DNA of 64,000 bases from Euglena gracilis (GCA_039621445.1 CP154955.1:62165668-62229667); one strand, 5' to 3'; shown: positions 1 to 10,828, numbered from the stretch's first letter. Notes: generated by a model not told the origin, from the sequence alone. Program-made: numbers and translations.

Positions 1-379
1 TCCTCAGCAGTGAGGAGCTCACCAGTGCCCTTCCCATAGTCATCCATGGGTTGGGATGTACCGGAGAATTCCGGCACCACGAGGCGAGTCTCCGGTTGCC
101 AAGGTAGTGCGGGATAGCACCCGATATCGGGGGGTGGTGGCAAAGCTCTGTAAGGGCTTGCCGGTGGAAGAGCGGGTGGTGGTTGAAAGAAACACGGGGT
201 TTCCAACCCACCATCACCAGAGAAGCCCGGTGGCGGAATCACCACGGGTCTCTCCGGTGTGTGCAGCTGCACCATTGCCGCAGACAGAGGCGAATACCCC
301 CGTTGTGGCAAGGTGAGTGCGGAAGAGGCCGCATTAGCCTCTGAAGCCAATGATGTGGAGGGCTCATCGCCGACCACTG
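1..379. other. No gene resolved
   Basis: An 86-codon open frame at 56-316 (+) has no recognisable domain and no supporting context. The stretch directly precedes repeat DNA homologous to 46.9-47.1 kb and is probably part of the same or a neighbouring mobile element. Confidence 0.3.
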
Positions 380-700
380 TCAATGATGACAAATGTTGCA
401 ATCTTGACAATTGAACCAATTGTGCCTCATCGGCGTGGGAACTGGAAGCACTTTCACATAAAAGCTTCCAATCCCCATTTTCTTGGTCAATGTCTTGCAA
501 TGATGCCTGTAATAAGGCATAGTTGAATTGATGGTTGGGGCCTGTGCTTTGCATCTTTCTGGTGACAAAAGCAGCAAAAACCCACAAAACTAAGCAGTTG
601 TGCTGGCACCAGAGGGGCTGTAACGGGTAATACCGTACAGAGCCTTCCGGAGCCTGCTCGTCTGCTTAGACGTTGACTAGAAGCCGGGAGCTGACGCTGC
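380..700 (-). repeat. Dispersed repeat, inverted copy of 46.86-47.15 kb
   Basis: Read on the minus strand, this stretch matches 46860-47150 on the plus strand: both have a GATGCAAA(G/A)CACA segment, a TTGCAAGACATTGA segment, and an ATACCGTACA(G/A)AGCCTTC(C/T)GGA segment. The open frame is also conserved. The minus ORF at 380-577 and the plus ORF at 46980-47204 share a CKTL-x-KK ... FY-x-K ... PT pattern, so the repeat probably once encoded a protein. Function is unknown. Confidence 0.55.
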
Positions 701-739
701 GACCGTGTAATAACGGTGCAGGGGCTCTCCGCTGCCAGT

Positions 740-934
740 CAGCGTAGGATCGAACCAATGGGCTGTATGTGTAGGATCGTGACCTAATCTGCTACCAAGT
801 GTAAAACCTGGTAGCCTTTCTGTTTGTGAAGTGTGTATAGGATCGTAACCAATCTGCTACCAAGTGTAATACCTGGTAGCCTTTTCGTTCTGTATGGGCT
901 GTAGGTGTAGGATCGTGACCTAATCTGCTACCAA
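740..934. repeat. Short direct repeats, 64-72 bp period
   Basis: The word GCTACCAAGTGTA recurs at 791, 855 and 927, each copy preceded by a GTAGGATCGTGACC-like segment. The array runs directly into the foldback repeat whose outer end carries the same GTGTACGTC word. A single related copy occurs near 16725-16745. Confidence 0.7.
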
Positions 935-1796
935 GTGTACGTCTGATTCCCAATTCCCAATTCCCAAAAAGCCTTCGCTTTCGCCTTGGCGCACCTACTT
1001 GGGAACTGAAAATCAGAGTAACAGTAAAAACCCTTTTCCCACTTCCCAAGAAGCAAAGCACGGAGCAATGCAGGGAGGACGGACTGGAAATCCAAGTCCG
1101 GTCCAAGGAAAGGAAGGAAAAGGTATAAGAAGAATACCACCTGTGGAGAGAGAAGGGGGCACCCATTAGGAGATCCTAATAGGATCTGCTTCCATCCTAA
1201 CTTCCTCAACGGAAGGGGACAGAAGCATACGCCTGGTACACACTATAATATACTATACCCCATAAGCCACCGCAAAATAGGTGAAACCATTTTGCGCGTT
1301 TTGGGCTTTTTGGGTCCCCTCCTTTCCGCCCCCCCCCCCTTTGTGTGGACCCCTGTGCGACGGAAAGGGCCCCTGTGGATGCGCCAGGGTGCACCTCCCA
1401 CAGACCAGGTCTGTGTCCGAAGTCCCTGTGGCCAGAATGCCTGGTCCAAAGGGGAAATCGGGCATAGCCCTGGGAGGGGGATGTGTACCAGGCGTATGCT
1501 TCTGTCCCCTTCCGTTGAGGAAGTTAGGATGGAAGCAGATCCTATTAGGATCTCCTAATGGGTGCCCCTTCTCTCTCCACAGGTGGTATTCTTCTTTACA
1601 CCTTTTCCTTCCTTTCCATCGGACCGGACTTGGTTATCCAGTCCGTCCTCCCTACATTGCTCCGTGCTTTGATTCTTGGGAAGTGGGAAAAGGGTTTTTA
1701 CTGTTACTCTGATTTTCAGTCCCCAAGTAGGTGCGCCAAGGCGAAAGCGAAGGCTTTTGGGAATTGGGAAAAGGGAAGTGGAAATCAGACGTACAC
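935..1796. repeat. Foldback: two inverted copies of dispersed repeat A
   Basis: The left arm, about 935-1242, is nearly the reverse complement of the right arm, about 1482-1796, differing by a few substitutions and small indels. The loop between them is about 240 bp and is not palindromic. Each arm is a copy of repeat A, also found near 4443-4716 (minus), 38352-38616 (plus) and 46545-46765 (plus). Its plus-oriented form begins with a pyrimidine tract and CACAGGTGGTATTC, like a 3' splice site, contains TGTTACTC, and ends with ACGTACAC. Confidence 0.8.
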
Positions 1797-2540
1797 TCTA
1801 TCGAGATCAAAATCATTTGTCCTTCGGGACAACAGGGCTAGCGCTGTGCATTAGGCATCCCCGTGGGGGCTACCACGGAGATGTGATGGGGGGCCCCGTA
1901 GGGGATTGCGGGCATCGCGGGGTGGGGTCGCCGAGTGCTGGGCCTCGGCCGGTGATCTGAAGGTTCACCTCAGAGTGGGCCGCGAGGAATGGATTGTTGT
2001 GTGGGGTAGGGTCGTAATCCTCTGCTACCAGTTTCCCAGGGGGGGTCCCGGTCTCGCTGGGGTTCCGGCAGGGTGGGTCCCGGGTCATGGATCCGGCGAG
2101 GGGGGGTGCGCGGGTGGGCTCAGCCCCCACGGAGGCCCTGGGAAGCTCCGTGGGTGCTTGGAATGGGTTTTGATCCATTTTTTAGTATTCCCGGCGGCAG
2201 AGTGGAGGGGGGTGCCTCCTGCGATGCCTCTGGGGGCCTGCGGAGCCGCTTAGGTGGGGCCTCGCAGGGGGGAAATTGAGGGGGACAGAGGGGGGCGGAA
2301 AAGCCTGGGTGCTAGGGGTTTTCAGGGGGTGCTTCCCACCCTTATAGCCACTTAGCCCAGCCAAATCCAGCAAGGACCTTTGAAATTGCCTTGGGGCGCT
2401 CCTGGTAGGCCAATTCCTTGAGGTTTTCTTTGATCTCCTTGAAGGTAATTTCTCCTTTGGCAGTTTCCTTTGGTTTCTTTGAAATCTTTGTATTTGATTG
2501 AATTGAACAATTGAACTTGAAAAATTGAATTCCAATGCAC
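1797..2540. other. GC-rich stretch, no gene seen
   Basis: Open frames here overlap on both strands and encode low-complexity Gly/Pro/Arg-rich peptides, as expected by chance in GC-rich DNA. No domain, splice signal or repeat relationship was recognised. Confidence 0.4.
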
Positions 2541-2543
2541 AAA

Positions 2544-3730
2544 TCAGATTGAATCCATGGAAACAAGGGAGCGTGTGGAATGCAATGCAAAAAAGGGGGT
2601 GGTCAGGTAGTAGCGGAGGGTTTCGCTACTTTGAGTGCGCCTGCGCTCTGGCCGCCGCCGCCCACAGGCGGTTTCTTTCTTTTTTGGGCTGCCCTGGGGG
2701 GTTTGGTGCCCCCTTCGTGCCCGGGCGGGGTGCTGGTGTGCTTCTTCCGGCGCGCGGTGTGCCTGGGCTCTCGCGTGCCTGGTCTGCCTGGTCTGGTTCC
2801 CCCCGCGGGGGGGGGGGCTGCCTTGGGCGCGTGCGGTCCCCTCCCGTTGTGCGCTGGGGGGGGGGCTCGCGTGTTGTGTGCTGCTTTGGGCTGCCCTGCC
2901 CCTTGTGCGGTGGGGCGTGCTCGCTGTGTGTCTTGGGCTGCCTTGTGTATGGGGGGGTGTGCCCATGGCGTGGCTGCCCTTCCCTGTGCTGGGCGGGGGA
3001 CGTGCGCGCTCTCTGGGCTGCCCTTCTCTTGGGCCGGGGGGTTTCTGGCCTGCATTCCCCCTCCGGGCCCCTTTGCTGGCTTGGCCCCTCTGGGCTCGTT
3101 GGTCTGCCCCGCTTCTGGTTTGCCCCTCGTGGTTAGTGAGGCCTTTGTCGTGGGGCTCGTCTTGCTGCTTGGCTCTGGGTTCCCCGCTCGTCCTGCGGTG
3201 GGGGTGCGGGTGGCTGGTCTCCTGTCTTTGGCTCTGGCTCTCCTGGGCTCTCCCGAGCCTTTTGGCTGCCTGGGGGTGTTTTGGTTGAGTGTCCCCTCCC
3301 GGGCTGGCTCGGGGGGGGTCCCGCTGGTTGGCTGGCTGGGAGGGGGGGGTGCCCTGCCGTTGGCTGGCTGGGTCTGCCGGCTGGGGGCTACCCTGCCCCT
3401 GGCTGGCTGGTGCTCGCTCGTGGCGCCTGGGGTGTGCATGTTCTGCGAGTGGCGTGCCTGCTCTTGCCCCCCGCTGTTGCCTGGCGCCCCTTCCCACCTG
3501 GGCCGGGGTGCCGTGGCCTTCCTTGAGGCCGGGGTTAGGGGGTTCGGTTGTCCGGTAAAAGAAAGAGTGAGACAGAGAAAAGGTGCGGTCCAGGGTCAAC
3601 CCTCACCACAGGGTCAACCACAGCCTCCTGTGATGCTCGCCGAACCGCACTGCCCACAGCTGCGCTGCACTGTTGAATTGCGAAAATCTGACGATGGGCA
3701 CCAGGATGCAGATAAAACGATACGGTAAAC
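2544..3730. other. Strand-asymmetric GC-rich block with long ORFs on both strands
   Basis: The plus strand is G/T-rich and carries the recurrent word TGGGCTGCC (several copies between 2685 and 3030) and many CTGGCTGG words (3330-3410). Long frames are open on both strands (382 codons plus, 351 codons minus). Both predicted proteins are compositionally extreme (Cys/Gly/Leu/Pro on plus; Arg/Pro/Gln/Ser on minus), so absence of stops is better explained by base composition than by coding. I do not assign a gene. Confidence 0.45.
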
Positions 3731-4442
3731 GATGCAGATTGAACAAAACGACGGTACTGCCCAAACCCCCTTACTCACCCCAGGTTGGCAGCAGGCTTTT
3801 CCGCTTTCCCCCCCTCCCCCCTCAGGCTTGGGTAGCCGGGGCAAACGGGCGGCGGCCGGCTGGGTCCGGTCCGCCAGGTCGCACCGTGGGCCGGCTGGGC
3901 CTTTAGGGCCGGTCCCTCCGGTGGTGGGCCCCCAACCCGCCGGGGATGCGACGGACGGGTCACTGGGAAGCCTGGGTACGAACCGTCAGACCTGGGTGAG
4001 GCAGGCTCGGGATCGGTGCCACGCGGGCACGCACGGCTGAGTTGGGTCGCACGGGACCGTGCATGGGGTGGGACGTGCCATGGGGGCACGTGTTCGGGCG
4101 GTGCTGCGTGGTGACTGGTCGTTGTGCTGCGGTGCGGTGGGGTGGGAGACGGGTCGGTAGGTCGGAGGCTGAGGTTGGAGGAACTGCGGGGCTGCGGGAT
4201 TGGGGTGGCACTGGGGTACGGAGCTGATGTATGGGTTGTGGGGAGAGGTTGGGGAAGCTGGAAGCTGAGGGTGCTGTTGGAGGTGGGAGCTATGTTGAGG
4301 TTGCCGCTTCTGCCGTTGTCTAGGCCAGGTGGACCCGACCGGGCGCCTATGGTGGGCCTCTCTTTTGGCCTGCGTGGGCTTGGGCGTTTTTGGGGCTCTC
4401 CCCTTCCTGGCTTGCTGTTCCCTCGGCTGGTGTTGGTCTCTC
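3731..4442. other. GC-rich, no gene seen
   Basis: Only overlapping low-complexity frames occur. The stretch ends where a minus-oriented copy of repeat A begins at about 4443. Confidence 0.35.
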
Positions 4443-4920
4443 AGTGTACGTCCAACCTTTCCTCGCTTTCGCCCTTTGGTGCGCAAAAGGAAAAAGTTGG
4501 AGTAACAGAAAAAATTGAAAAGAATAATATAAAAGTTCTTTGCCCTTTTCCCCAATTAAGAGGCAGAGCACAAGACAGGGTAGAAGCCCTCCGGGCTACG
4601 GACCAGGAAAGTGACAAGTGTCCTTTCAGGACTTCAAAACGTGAAAAATCAAACTTGGAAATCAAGTTTTGCAAAGACAAAATGGAAAGAAAAGAATACC
4701 ACCTGTGGAGAGGAGAACCAGAATTAGGCTTTGGTATTCCAAATTCAGGCCGTTGGCCATCTGTAGGAATACCACCTAGCATAGTACTGTGTATGGGGCT
4801 CAGAGCTATATCTGGCCATAGGCTTATACCTACATACACAGTACCATGGCCTTACGGCTGCCTGGTACACATCCTCCTCCCAGGGCTATGCCCGATTTCC
4901 CTACTGGACCAGGCCAGTCG
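4443..4920 (-). repeat. Dispersed repeat A plus adjoining unit
   Basis: On the minus strand this reads CTCTCCACAGGTGGTATTC, then a GAAGTCCTG...AGGAC stem, GTTACTCCAACTTTTTCC, and ends GGTTGGACGTACAC, matching the copy at 38352-38616. The adjoining 4856-4915 is the reverse complement of 1435-1492 (the loop of the foldback), so the full repeat is longer than the shared 280 bp. Confidence 0.7.
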
Positions 4921-5476
4921 GAATGCCGGACACAGTCCTGGGGACGGGGACCTGTCACAGGGCCGTTTGCGGCTTTTGGTTCTCCTGCCACCAGGGGTGT
5001 GGGAAGGAAATTGCGAAATAACGCAAAAACGCGCAAAAGTGGTTAACCGCTTATGCGGTACCTACTTATTGCGGCAAAGGGGTGGAAGCGGAAGAGCCCA
5101 TTGAGAAATGGGGCTGGAAGGTTTCCATTCCAGAAAGTCCCATCCACCCAGTTTGGGGTGTGTCTGTGACACGCGGGGAGGTCTCATTCCATATTCGGAA
5201 AAGATTGAAGGGTGGGGTGTGGAAGGAGGGGGCACCTGGCCAGTCATATCTGACCAGGGAGAAAGACCTATTTATAAAACCAACTACCGGCGACAGCGAT
5301 ATTTTGCCCAGGGGGGTAAAGGAGAGAGGAGTGGGGGGCTGGTCAAAAGACCTTAGAAGAAGTTTTGCTGTCTGGCAGTCTTATGTGGCCTTATAGCCGA
5401 AAAGTAACAAGTTGGGGGCTATTATTACGGTGTGCGCGCTGTACGCTGTGTGTCTTCTTACTGGCGGCATATACCG
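4921..5476. other. Gene-free flank of the minus-strand ORF cluster
   Basis: No supported gene. It contains short perfect hairpins of the kind that fill 5.5-14.2 kb, such as ACCGC-TTAT-GCGGT near 5045, which suggests it belongs to the same mobile-element sequence. Confidence 0.35.
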
Positions 5477-7333
5477 CTAAGAGAAGGCTTCACAGCGCTG
5501 CTCGGACGCGATGTTGTCGATGGGGTATCCCCAGAGGCATATACCTCGACAGATGGGCAGTAGCCCTAACGAGAGGGGGTCATATGCAAGTAAAAATACA
5601 TAATGGCAGATGTGCCTGGGATGGATACCGAATACAGGGCCTATAGGCCTGATGGAAAGGTCAGAACAGGGTCCATGCACCTGTGGCCTGTAAGCCTGGG
5701 GTATCTGTGGCACAGATGGCCATTTCCTTGGAGTCGGTGGTCTGATCTCCCGAACGTAGTCTCCTTCAGGAGATTCCACTATCTCCAGTATCGGAGGTTC
5801 GAAATTTACAAGTTGCCTTTCAGGCTCATCGACATCAAAATCAGGATATTCCCATTTTTGTGTATACCCATCGGGTAATCGTACTCCAAGCCTGTTGGCT
5901 TCGCGATGCAGAAAATTCTGCAGGTTATCCCAGAAGAAAAGTGGCAGCATTGCCGGCCAGATCCAAAAATTTAGGCGGGGATGGTTGCATTGAACCTGTG
6001 GGGGTATCCCCGGATAAATGGCAGGATCTGCCTTGGTGTGCCAACCTGCGACTCGCGCTCGGATGGTGAAGGGCCTTAAAACTTCTCTTACCCAATCGTT
6101 AAATTCCATGTTGTAGGCCTCAGGGGGGTATTCTGGTAACAAAAAGGTAAAATTTGGTCGGTTTGGCAGGCTTTGTGCCGTAAAAAGTAGGTATATCACC
6201 CTGTCCCAATCGGAGTCTTGAAAAATGTATGGCACTTTGGCCTTGCCTGCTGACTCGACTGCGAGTCGGACAGCTGCGCTGTCAAGATGAACATCTTTGG
6301 CGATTCCGCCTGTGCGGTAGCTGTGTACAGCTTTGAATTTCTTGAACTGGTAGAAATTGATTTGGGACTTATAGTCCTGTTTGAATTTGACCAGATGGTC
6401 TTCATTTTCTGGTATGACTGTAGTCATACCGCCAGTGGCAGGTAGCCAAAAATCTGCCTGTAGACAGTTGATGCAACGGACAGGTATGTCCTTGTCATAA
6501 TCGTTTTCCGTCCAGCGGAAATTGTCCAATTTGGACCATGTCAGTAGGCAATCGCCATAAACCAGTGCTGCGCAATTGCGCACATAAGCATCATGGTGGA
6601 AGCTTATGCTGTCCGGGTTGCGTGTGCAGATATGCACTGCGGGCATGTCGTTTCGTAGCCTATGGCATGCTGTACATAACCACAATAGTGGATCATTGTC
6701 CTGGAAATCCAGCACGAAATTTCCTCCAAAATATTGGGCTAATACCCTTGGAGATTTCGCATTCCAAAAACGCCAAGTGTGGCTGGTTGTGAAAATTCCG
6801 GGTTGATCCCGGTGGAACAAGGGCTTGATCCACTTGTTCAGCCAGGGGTCACTGCTATTGCGGATCATGTTGATCCTAGCCTGGCGAGTGTTGAGGGGGT
6901 CCACTCTGGACAATACGTCCTCAGTCCAAAGTGGCTCATCGGCCTCGTGAGGGACATTGGACCGAATCGGTCTGATTGTGGGTTTGCGCTTAGCGCCTTC
7001 AGATGTTGCAGCCACATAGCTGGCCATGGGTATCGTAGGCCTATGGCCTGTGCCAGAGCCATCTCCACCAGAAGGTGGTGGCTCATCATCCCGCCGCTGT
7101 TCAGCGGGCTTGCAGCTTTCGGCTGAGGGTTTAGCCTTAGGCTTCTTATGCCTGCCATATCGGCGTTCTTCCCGAGGGTCTGCCGGAGGCAGTGGTCTTT
7201 CCGCTGTTAGCGGTTTCGGGACAGCCGGTTTGGCAGGAGATGCCGATGCTGCCGGTTTGGCAGGAGGTGGTTGCATTTCCGCCGTTGGCGGTGTTGGTGC
7301 AGCTGGTTGAGCTGCTGGGACATCCAACTCCAT
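5477..7333 (-). CDS. Unknown 618-codon ORF downstream of Ty3 pol (ORF2)
   Basis: An uninterrupted 618-codon frame. The first 60 residues are Pro/Ala/Thr-rich and residues 60-110 are basic and polar. The centre is Trp/Tyr/Cys-rich, with a CTACH motif near residue 220 and a VRCINC motif near 290, each CxxC-like and able to bind zinc. The C-terminal third is aromatic-rich. The VRC-xx-C-x-F-DFW-like region resembles one in the neighbouring ORF (7371-9128), so the two may be paralogues. The frame is open about 70 bp upstream of the ATG and overlaps the end of the neighbour in another frame. I recognise no named family. The position downstream of a Ty3/Gypsy pol on the same strand suggests a retroelement-associated (possibly Gag-like) protein; this is inference. 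Confidence 0.6.
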   Translation of the reverse strand: MELDVPAAQPAAPTPPTAEMQPPPAKPAASASPAKPAVPKPLTAERPLPPADPREERRYGRHKKPKAKPSAESCKPAEQRRDDEPPPSGGDGSGTGHRPTIPMASYVAATSEGAKRKPTIRPIRSNVPHEADEPLWTEDVLSRVDPLNTRQARINMIRNSSDPWLNKWIKPLFHRDQPGIFTTSHTWRFWNAKSPRVLAQYFGGNFVLDFQDNDPLLWLCTACHRLRNDMPAVHICTRNPDSISFHHDAYVRNCAALVYGDCLLTWSKLDNFRWTENDYDKDIPVRCINCLQADFWLPATGGMTTVIPENEDHLVKFKQDYKSQINFYQFKKFKAVHSYRTGGIAKDVHLDSAAVRLAVESAGKAKVPYIFQDSDWDRVIYLLFTAQSLPNRPNFTFLLPEYPPEAYNMEFNDWVREVLRPFTIRARVAGWHTKADPAIYPGIPPQVQCNHPRLNFWIWPAMLPLFFWDNLQNFLHREANRLGVRLPDGYTQKWEYPDFDVDEPERQLVNFEPPILEIVESPEGDYVREIRPPTPRKWPSVPQIPQAYRPQVHGPCSDLSIRPIGPVFGIHPRHICHYVFLLAYDPLSLGLLPICRGICLWGYPIDNIASEQRCEAFS

Positions 7334-7370
7334 TGGAGTTGTAGCCGTAGGCTGTACGGCTGTTGAGCTG

Positions 7371-9128
7371 CTATCTGCAGCAGTAACCCTTTGCGTTTCC
7401 GGGAGGGGATGTGGCTGGTGAGCCTCGAGGGGTCAGTACTGCTGATACTGCGGACATCGCCGCGGTCAGACCCTGTAACACACCACCTAAAACACCTGTA
7501 GGTATTGTAGGTGATGCGACAGGTTCTGTCAAGGTTGGTGCCGTTGGCACTGCGGGTAAGGAGAGGGTTGGTACCGGAGGTACCTGTGGCCGTTCGGCCT
7601 CAGATGTTGGAGATTCCGTCTCTGAGCTGACATCTCCTTCACGAGGAAGGGGTGTCCTGGAGCCCATTGGGACTGGTGGAAGGGTTGATGGCTGAGGTTC
7701 ATCAGCACATATGTCTTCCAGGCCTTCCATGCGGTCTTCACCGCCCTCACCATCACTCTCCTCACTGTCCTCCACCGTTTCTGGTGAAGCGGCAGGGGCT
7801 GCTGGCTGTTCCGCTATAGCGGTGGGCACAGTTGTTGGTTGCGCAATCGCGCTGGTGGGGGGTGCCGCAGTGGCGGGCTGGGGTGAAGAGGTAGCGACAG
7901 AAGATTGACTCTCCTGAAATCCCTTAAGGATAAATGGTTCCGCAGTAGCCGATAGGCTGGAACCTAGGTAACGCCGACCGCGCTCAAAGACGGGTGGCGG
8001 TGTGTCACCAGGAATACCCTGGGGAACAGGCGTTGCCGGTTGCGGCTGCGTTGTGAGTACTGATGCCGGTTGCGGCTGTGTTGAAGGTTCCGATGGCGGA
8101 ACTTCCGAAGCCGGTTGCGGCTTTGGGACAGGTGCCTGTGGCACCTGTCTTTTCCGTAATCGGAAAAGATCCCATGGTTTCCTTTCGTCTTCAACCATTC
8201 TGTGGTTGAAGCGCAGGAGGGGTAGGGCCATGCCCAGTTCGTTCCGTCTGCCGCCTTGGAAAAAAGGCTGGAACAGCGCTCTATAGAGCGTATCGCCGAA
8301 TCGGCGTTTGACATAATCGTCTATGCTTTCCTTCTCGAACAGGGGCCTGATGGGGACATAGTCCGGAGGAATTTCCCTATCGGGATTGAGATAATAATAT
8401 ATCTCCATAATCTGGCAGGTCCAAGCCCTGAACCAGAATTGCTGCAAATACAGCAGGAGTTGACGGTGGTTGCGTCGCCCATTCGAGCTTTGGTGAACAT
8501 CCTTTGGATTTCTGCAAAGGTGCAGGAGCATGATGCGCTTTGGCGCTGTCTGCGGGATATTGGCCTGTTGGCCTTCCTCGTCCTGGCCTTCGGCCTGTGG
8601 TTGAGTACTGCGTACTCCGAATCCCCAGAAGTCCACTGCAAACTTTTCGTGACAGTGGGTGCATCTGACGATATACGTCTGGGGGAAGCGGAGGTCAATA
8701 TCGACCACTTCAAAATGATAGGCATATTGCCAGTGGTAGAAGACTTGCAGATTGCTGCAGAACATGTTCTCTGCCAATTTGGCAATATTGTCAGGCAGTG
8801 GGTAGATTTCCCACTCCAGGCCTTTTGGGCCTACACTGCGAATGCAGTCGAATAACTGCCGTAGCAAATCTTTACCTGTATTGTATCGGTCTTCCCGACC
8901 GCAATCCAGATAAGGATATCCACAGGAGTTCAGGAATCTGCCGAAATTTTGGGTGGGGTATCCCGCCCAGAACCAAACGTGCCAGAATCCCGGCAGACCG
9001 TCCAGTATCGGACCGAGAATTACGGTTGCCCTCATAGGCATACAGGGTTCCATCGTGGTGGAACTCACGGTTACGCTCCAAATAGAGCTGTCTGGGTCAC
9101 AGGTCACAACGGGGGATGCAACCAGCAT
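7371..9128 (-). CDS. Unknown 585-codon ORF downstream of Ty3 pol (ORF1)
   Basis: Residues 1-320 are Trp/Tyr/Cys-rich with a VRCTHCHEKF motif (CxxCH) followed by DFW, echoing the VRCINC ... DFW stretch of the next ORF. From about residue 330 to the end it is a low-complexity Pro/Gln/Thr/Ala tail with an acidic patch (SEESDGEGGED). The stop at 7371 lies inside the open frame of the following ORF, giving an overlap of about 65 nt in a different frame. That fits ribosomal frameshifting or one indel in an originally single reading frame. The N-terminal start is uncertain: another frame upstream is also open. No known family recognised. Confidence 0.55.
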   Translation of the reverse strand: MLVASPVVTCDPDSSIWSVTVSSTTMEPCMPMRATVILGPILDGLPGFWHVWFWAGYPTQNFGRFLNSCGYPYLDCGREDRYNTGKDLLRQLFDCIRSVGPKGLEWEIYPLPDNIAKLAENMFCSNLQVFYHWQYAYHFEVVDIDLRFPQTYIVRCTHCHEKFAVDFWGFGVRSTQPQAEGQDEEGQQANIPQTAPKRIMLLHLCRNPKDVHQSSNGRRNHRQLLLYLQQFWFRAWTCQIMEIYYYLNPDREIPPDYVPIRPLFEKESIDDYVKRRFGDTLYRALFQPFFQGGRRNELGMALPLLRFNHRMVEDERKPWDLFRLRKRQVPQAPVPKPQPASEVPPSEPSTQPQPASVLTTQPQPATPVPQGIPGDTPPPVFERGRRYLGSSLSATAEPFILKGFQESQSSVATSSPQPATAAPPTSAIAQPTTVPTAIAEQPAAPAASPETVEDSEESDGEGGEDRMEGLEDICADEPQPSTLPPVPMGSRTPLPREGDVSSETESPTSEAERPQVPPVPTLSLPAVPTAPTLTEPVASPTIPTGVLGGVLQGLTAAMSAVSAVLTPRGSPATSPPGNAKGYCCR

Positions 9129-9129
9129 T

Positions 9130-9560
9130 GGGAAGAGAAAGTTCGTTTTGGAAACTTTCTCATGGCCTCGAATGCGAGTGCATGAATCTCTTTGATGTGC
9201 TCGAATAGAGCTTCCATGTCGTCCTCATAGACGTTCCGGTATTGGCCTTTCTGGCCTTTGCCTTGGCCTTTTTGGCCTGCTGTCGGTGCTCGTTTGGGAG
9301 CACTTTTGGCTTTACCCTTGCCCGATCGGGCTTCGCTTCGGGCAATCTCTTCTCTAGCTTGTTTCCAAGCATGAGGATTGAGATGGGCTGCAAAACGAGG
9401 GGCCTATAAAAGCAGGATTCATATCGCTTGTTGTTCCAAGCAATTCCTGCGGGGCATAAGCCATTTTGGCTGCTGGGTAAGCTGCAGGTTGATCCTGCAT
9501 ATCCGCCAAAAAATGGTGGATTATTGATAGGGAGGGGTTAACCTCTAGGCGGATCAATGT
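9130..9560 (-). pseudogene. Basic coding remnant upstream of ORF1
   Basis: Two minus frames join across a probable indel near 9400. One gives a peptide rich in Ala/Pro/Gln; the other continues with a Lys/Arg/Gly-rich segment (KGKAKSAPKR, GQKGQGKGQKG) and then an acidic-helical segment (NVYEDDMEALFEHIKE). This is a typical composition for a nucleic-acid-binding tail. It precedes ORF1 and is probably part of the same decayed element protein. Confidence 0.35.
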
Positions 9561-9597
9561 AAGTGGGTTGTACGTTCAGCGTGTCATCCATTTTATT

Positions 9598-10828
9598 TTA
9601 CGCGTGCACGCTCACCAGCTTCGTGCTCGATTTCTGCCCTATGGGCTCTCTGGGCCAGTTCAGCCTGTTCGAGCTGCTGCTGTGTGGGTTCAGGAACAGG
9701 CAGTACCTCGGTGGTGGCCTGTTGGCCTGGAGAGGTGTTTCCTGGGATGGCGCCATGGCGCTGTCACAGGCTGTGGCGCCGTTGGCGCTGCTACAGGCTG
9801 TGGCGCCGTTGGCGCTGCTGCGGCTGCTGCTGCGCTTTGCTGGCACCGGGGGGGGTTGCGCCATTGGCGCTGTTTGCCGCGCGCATGGTACGGGCACGGG
9901 AGGGGGTGCGGCCTGTTGGCCACCCGGCGCCCGTCGTTGCTGTGCTGGGTAGCTGTCGGGCTGGGGCTGGCAGGGGCCGGGGTTTCGGTCTCCCATTGGG
10001 GATGAAGATTCTGGCCTGCCCCGTTTACTACCTAGGTCTGCTGGCCTGTACGGCTGTGACGCATATCTGCGTTCTGCAGACCGTGGGGCCCGGGGGCGGA
10101 CTGGTAGTACTGGATGGCTGCTGAGGTGATGTGAAGCGAGGTGCTGGGAGAGGTTCAGGTGCCGGGGTCCTCTTCCAGGCCATTCGGCCTTCGGCCTCGG
10201 CTGCGCCACATCCTCAGCCCAGGATCCAGGTTCCTGAGCCACCGACATATCCCGTTGTAGGGTAACTGGCTTCCAGCTTCCAGATGGGCTGGATGGAAAT
10301 GGTGGTGCCTGACGGTGTCGTTGGTGGCATATTGCTGGGGTTTCCCGATGGGTGGTGGTGGTCTCGGCATACGAGTTGGGGACTGAGGTCCTTCGCGATG
10401 GCTGCACCGTTGGTGCTGGATGTCTCCCATCTCGCTTTCCTCCATGGGGGTGCTCCGCATGTATTCGGTGAATGCACCTGTTGGTGGCGTATCCGCGGGT
10501 GCGGACTTCCCAGTGTACGCATGCTGACCTGGGGGATAAGGGCATGAAGTACACTTTTCCTGTCATGTCTGGCCACAGGCACCATTGTGCAATGGCCTCC
10601 AGGCCCGAATTTGACGACAGTGGGTATCCCACAGGTGTAGAGATGGTCTACTCTCGGTTGCTGGCCCGCAAGGCGTTCGCAGAGTCTTCTCGCGAGATTC
10701 AAAATTCTGCGTGAAGGCGGGGTATGGCACCGTTGTGTGCTGTGGGTCTCATGTGCCACTCGCAAGCGGATATATGCTGCTGCTAGCTGGTTTGCACTGG
10801 ATTCCCGCGGGATAGGCGGTTGGGGCAT
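9598..10828 (-). pseudogene. Proline/serine-rich decayed ORF region
   Basis: Two long minus frames (344 codons at 9598-10632, 204 codons at 10214-10828) overlap, and neither is clean. The coding-like stretch around 10350-10480 (EYMRSTPMEESEMGD) is in a third frame. The pattern fits one proline-rich protein broken by frameshifts. The repeat ACAGGCTGTGGCGCCGTTGG on the plus strand near 9769 and 9793 makes an Ala/Thr-rich repeat. No domain recognised. Confidence 0.3.

Noticed and set aside
2544-3730. 382-codon plus and 351-codon minus ORFs as genes
   Set aside because: Both strands are open over the same GC-rich, word-repetitive DNA and both proteins are low-complexity, so composition explains the missing stops.
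9448-9485. Dinoflagellate spliced-leader-like GCCATTTTGGCT
   Set aside because: Only 12 bases match, on the plus strand opposite the coding direction, and the word lies inside an apparent coding frame with many similar short hairpins.
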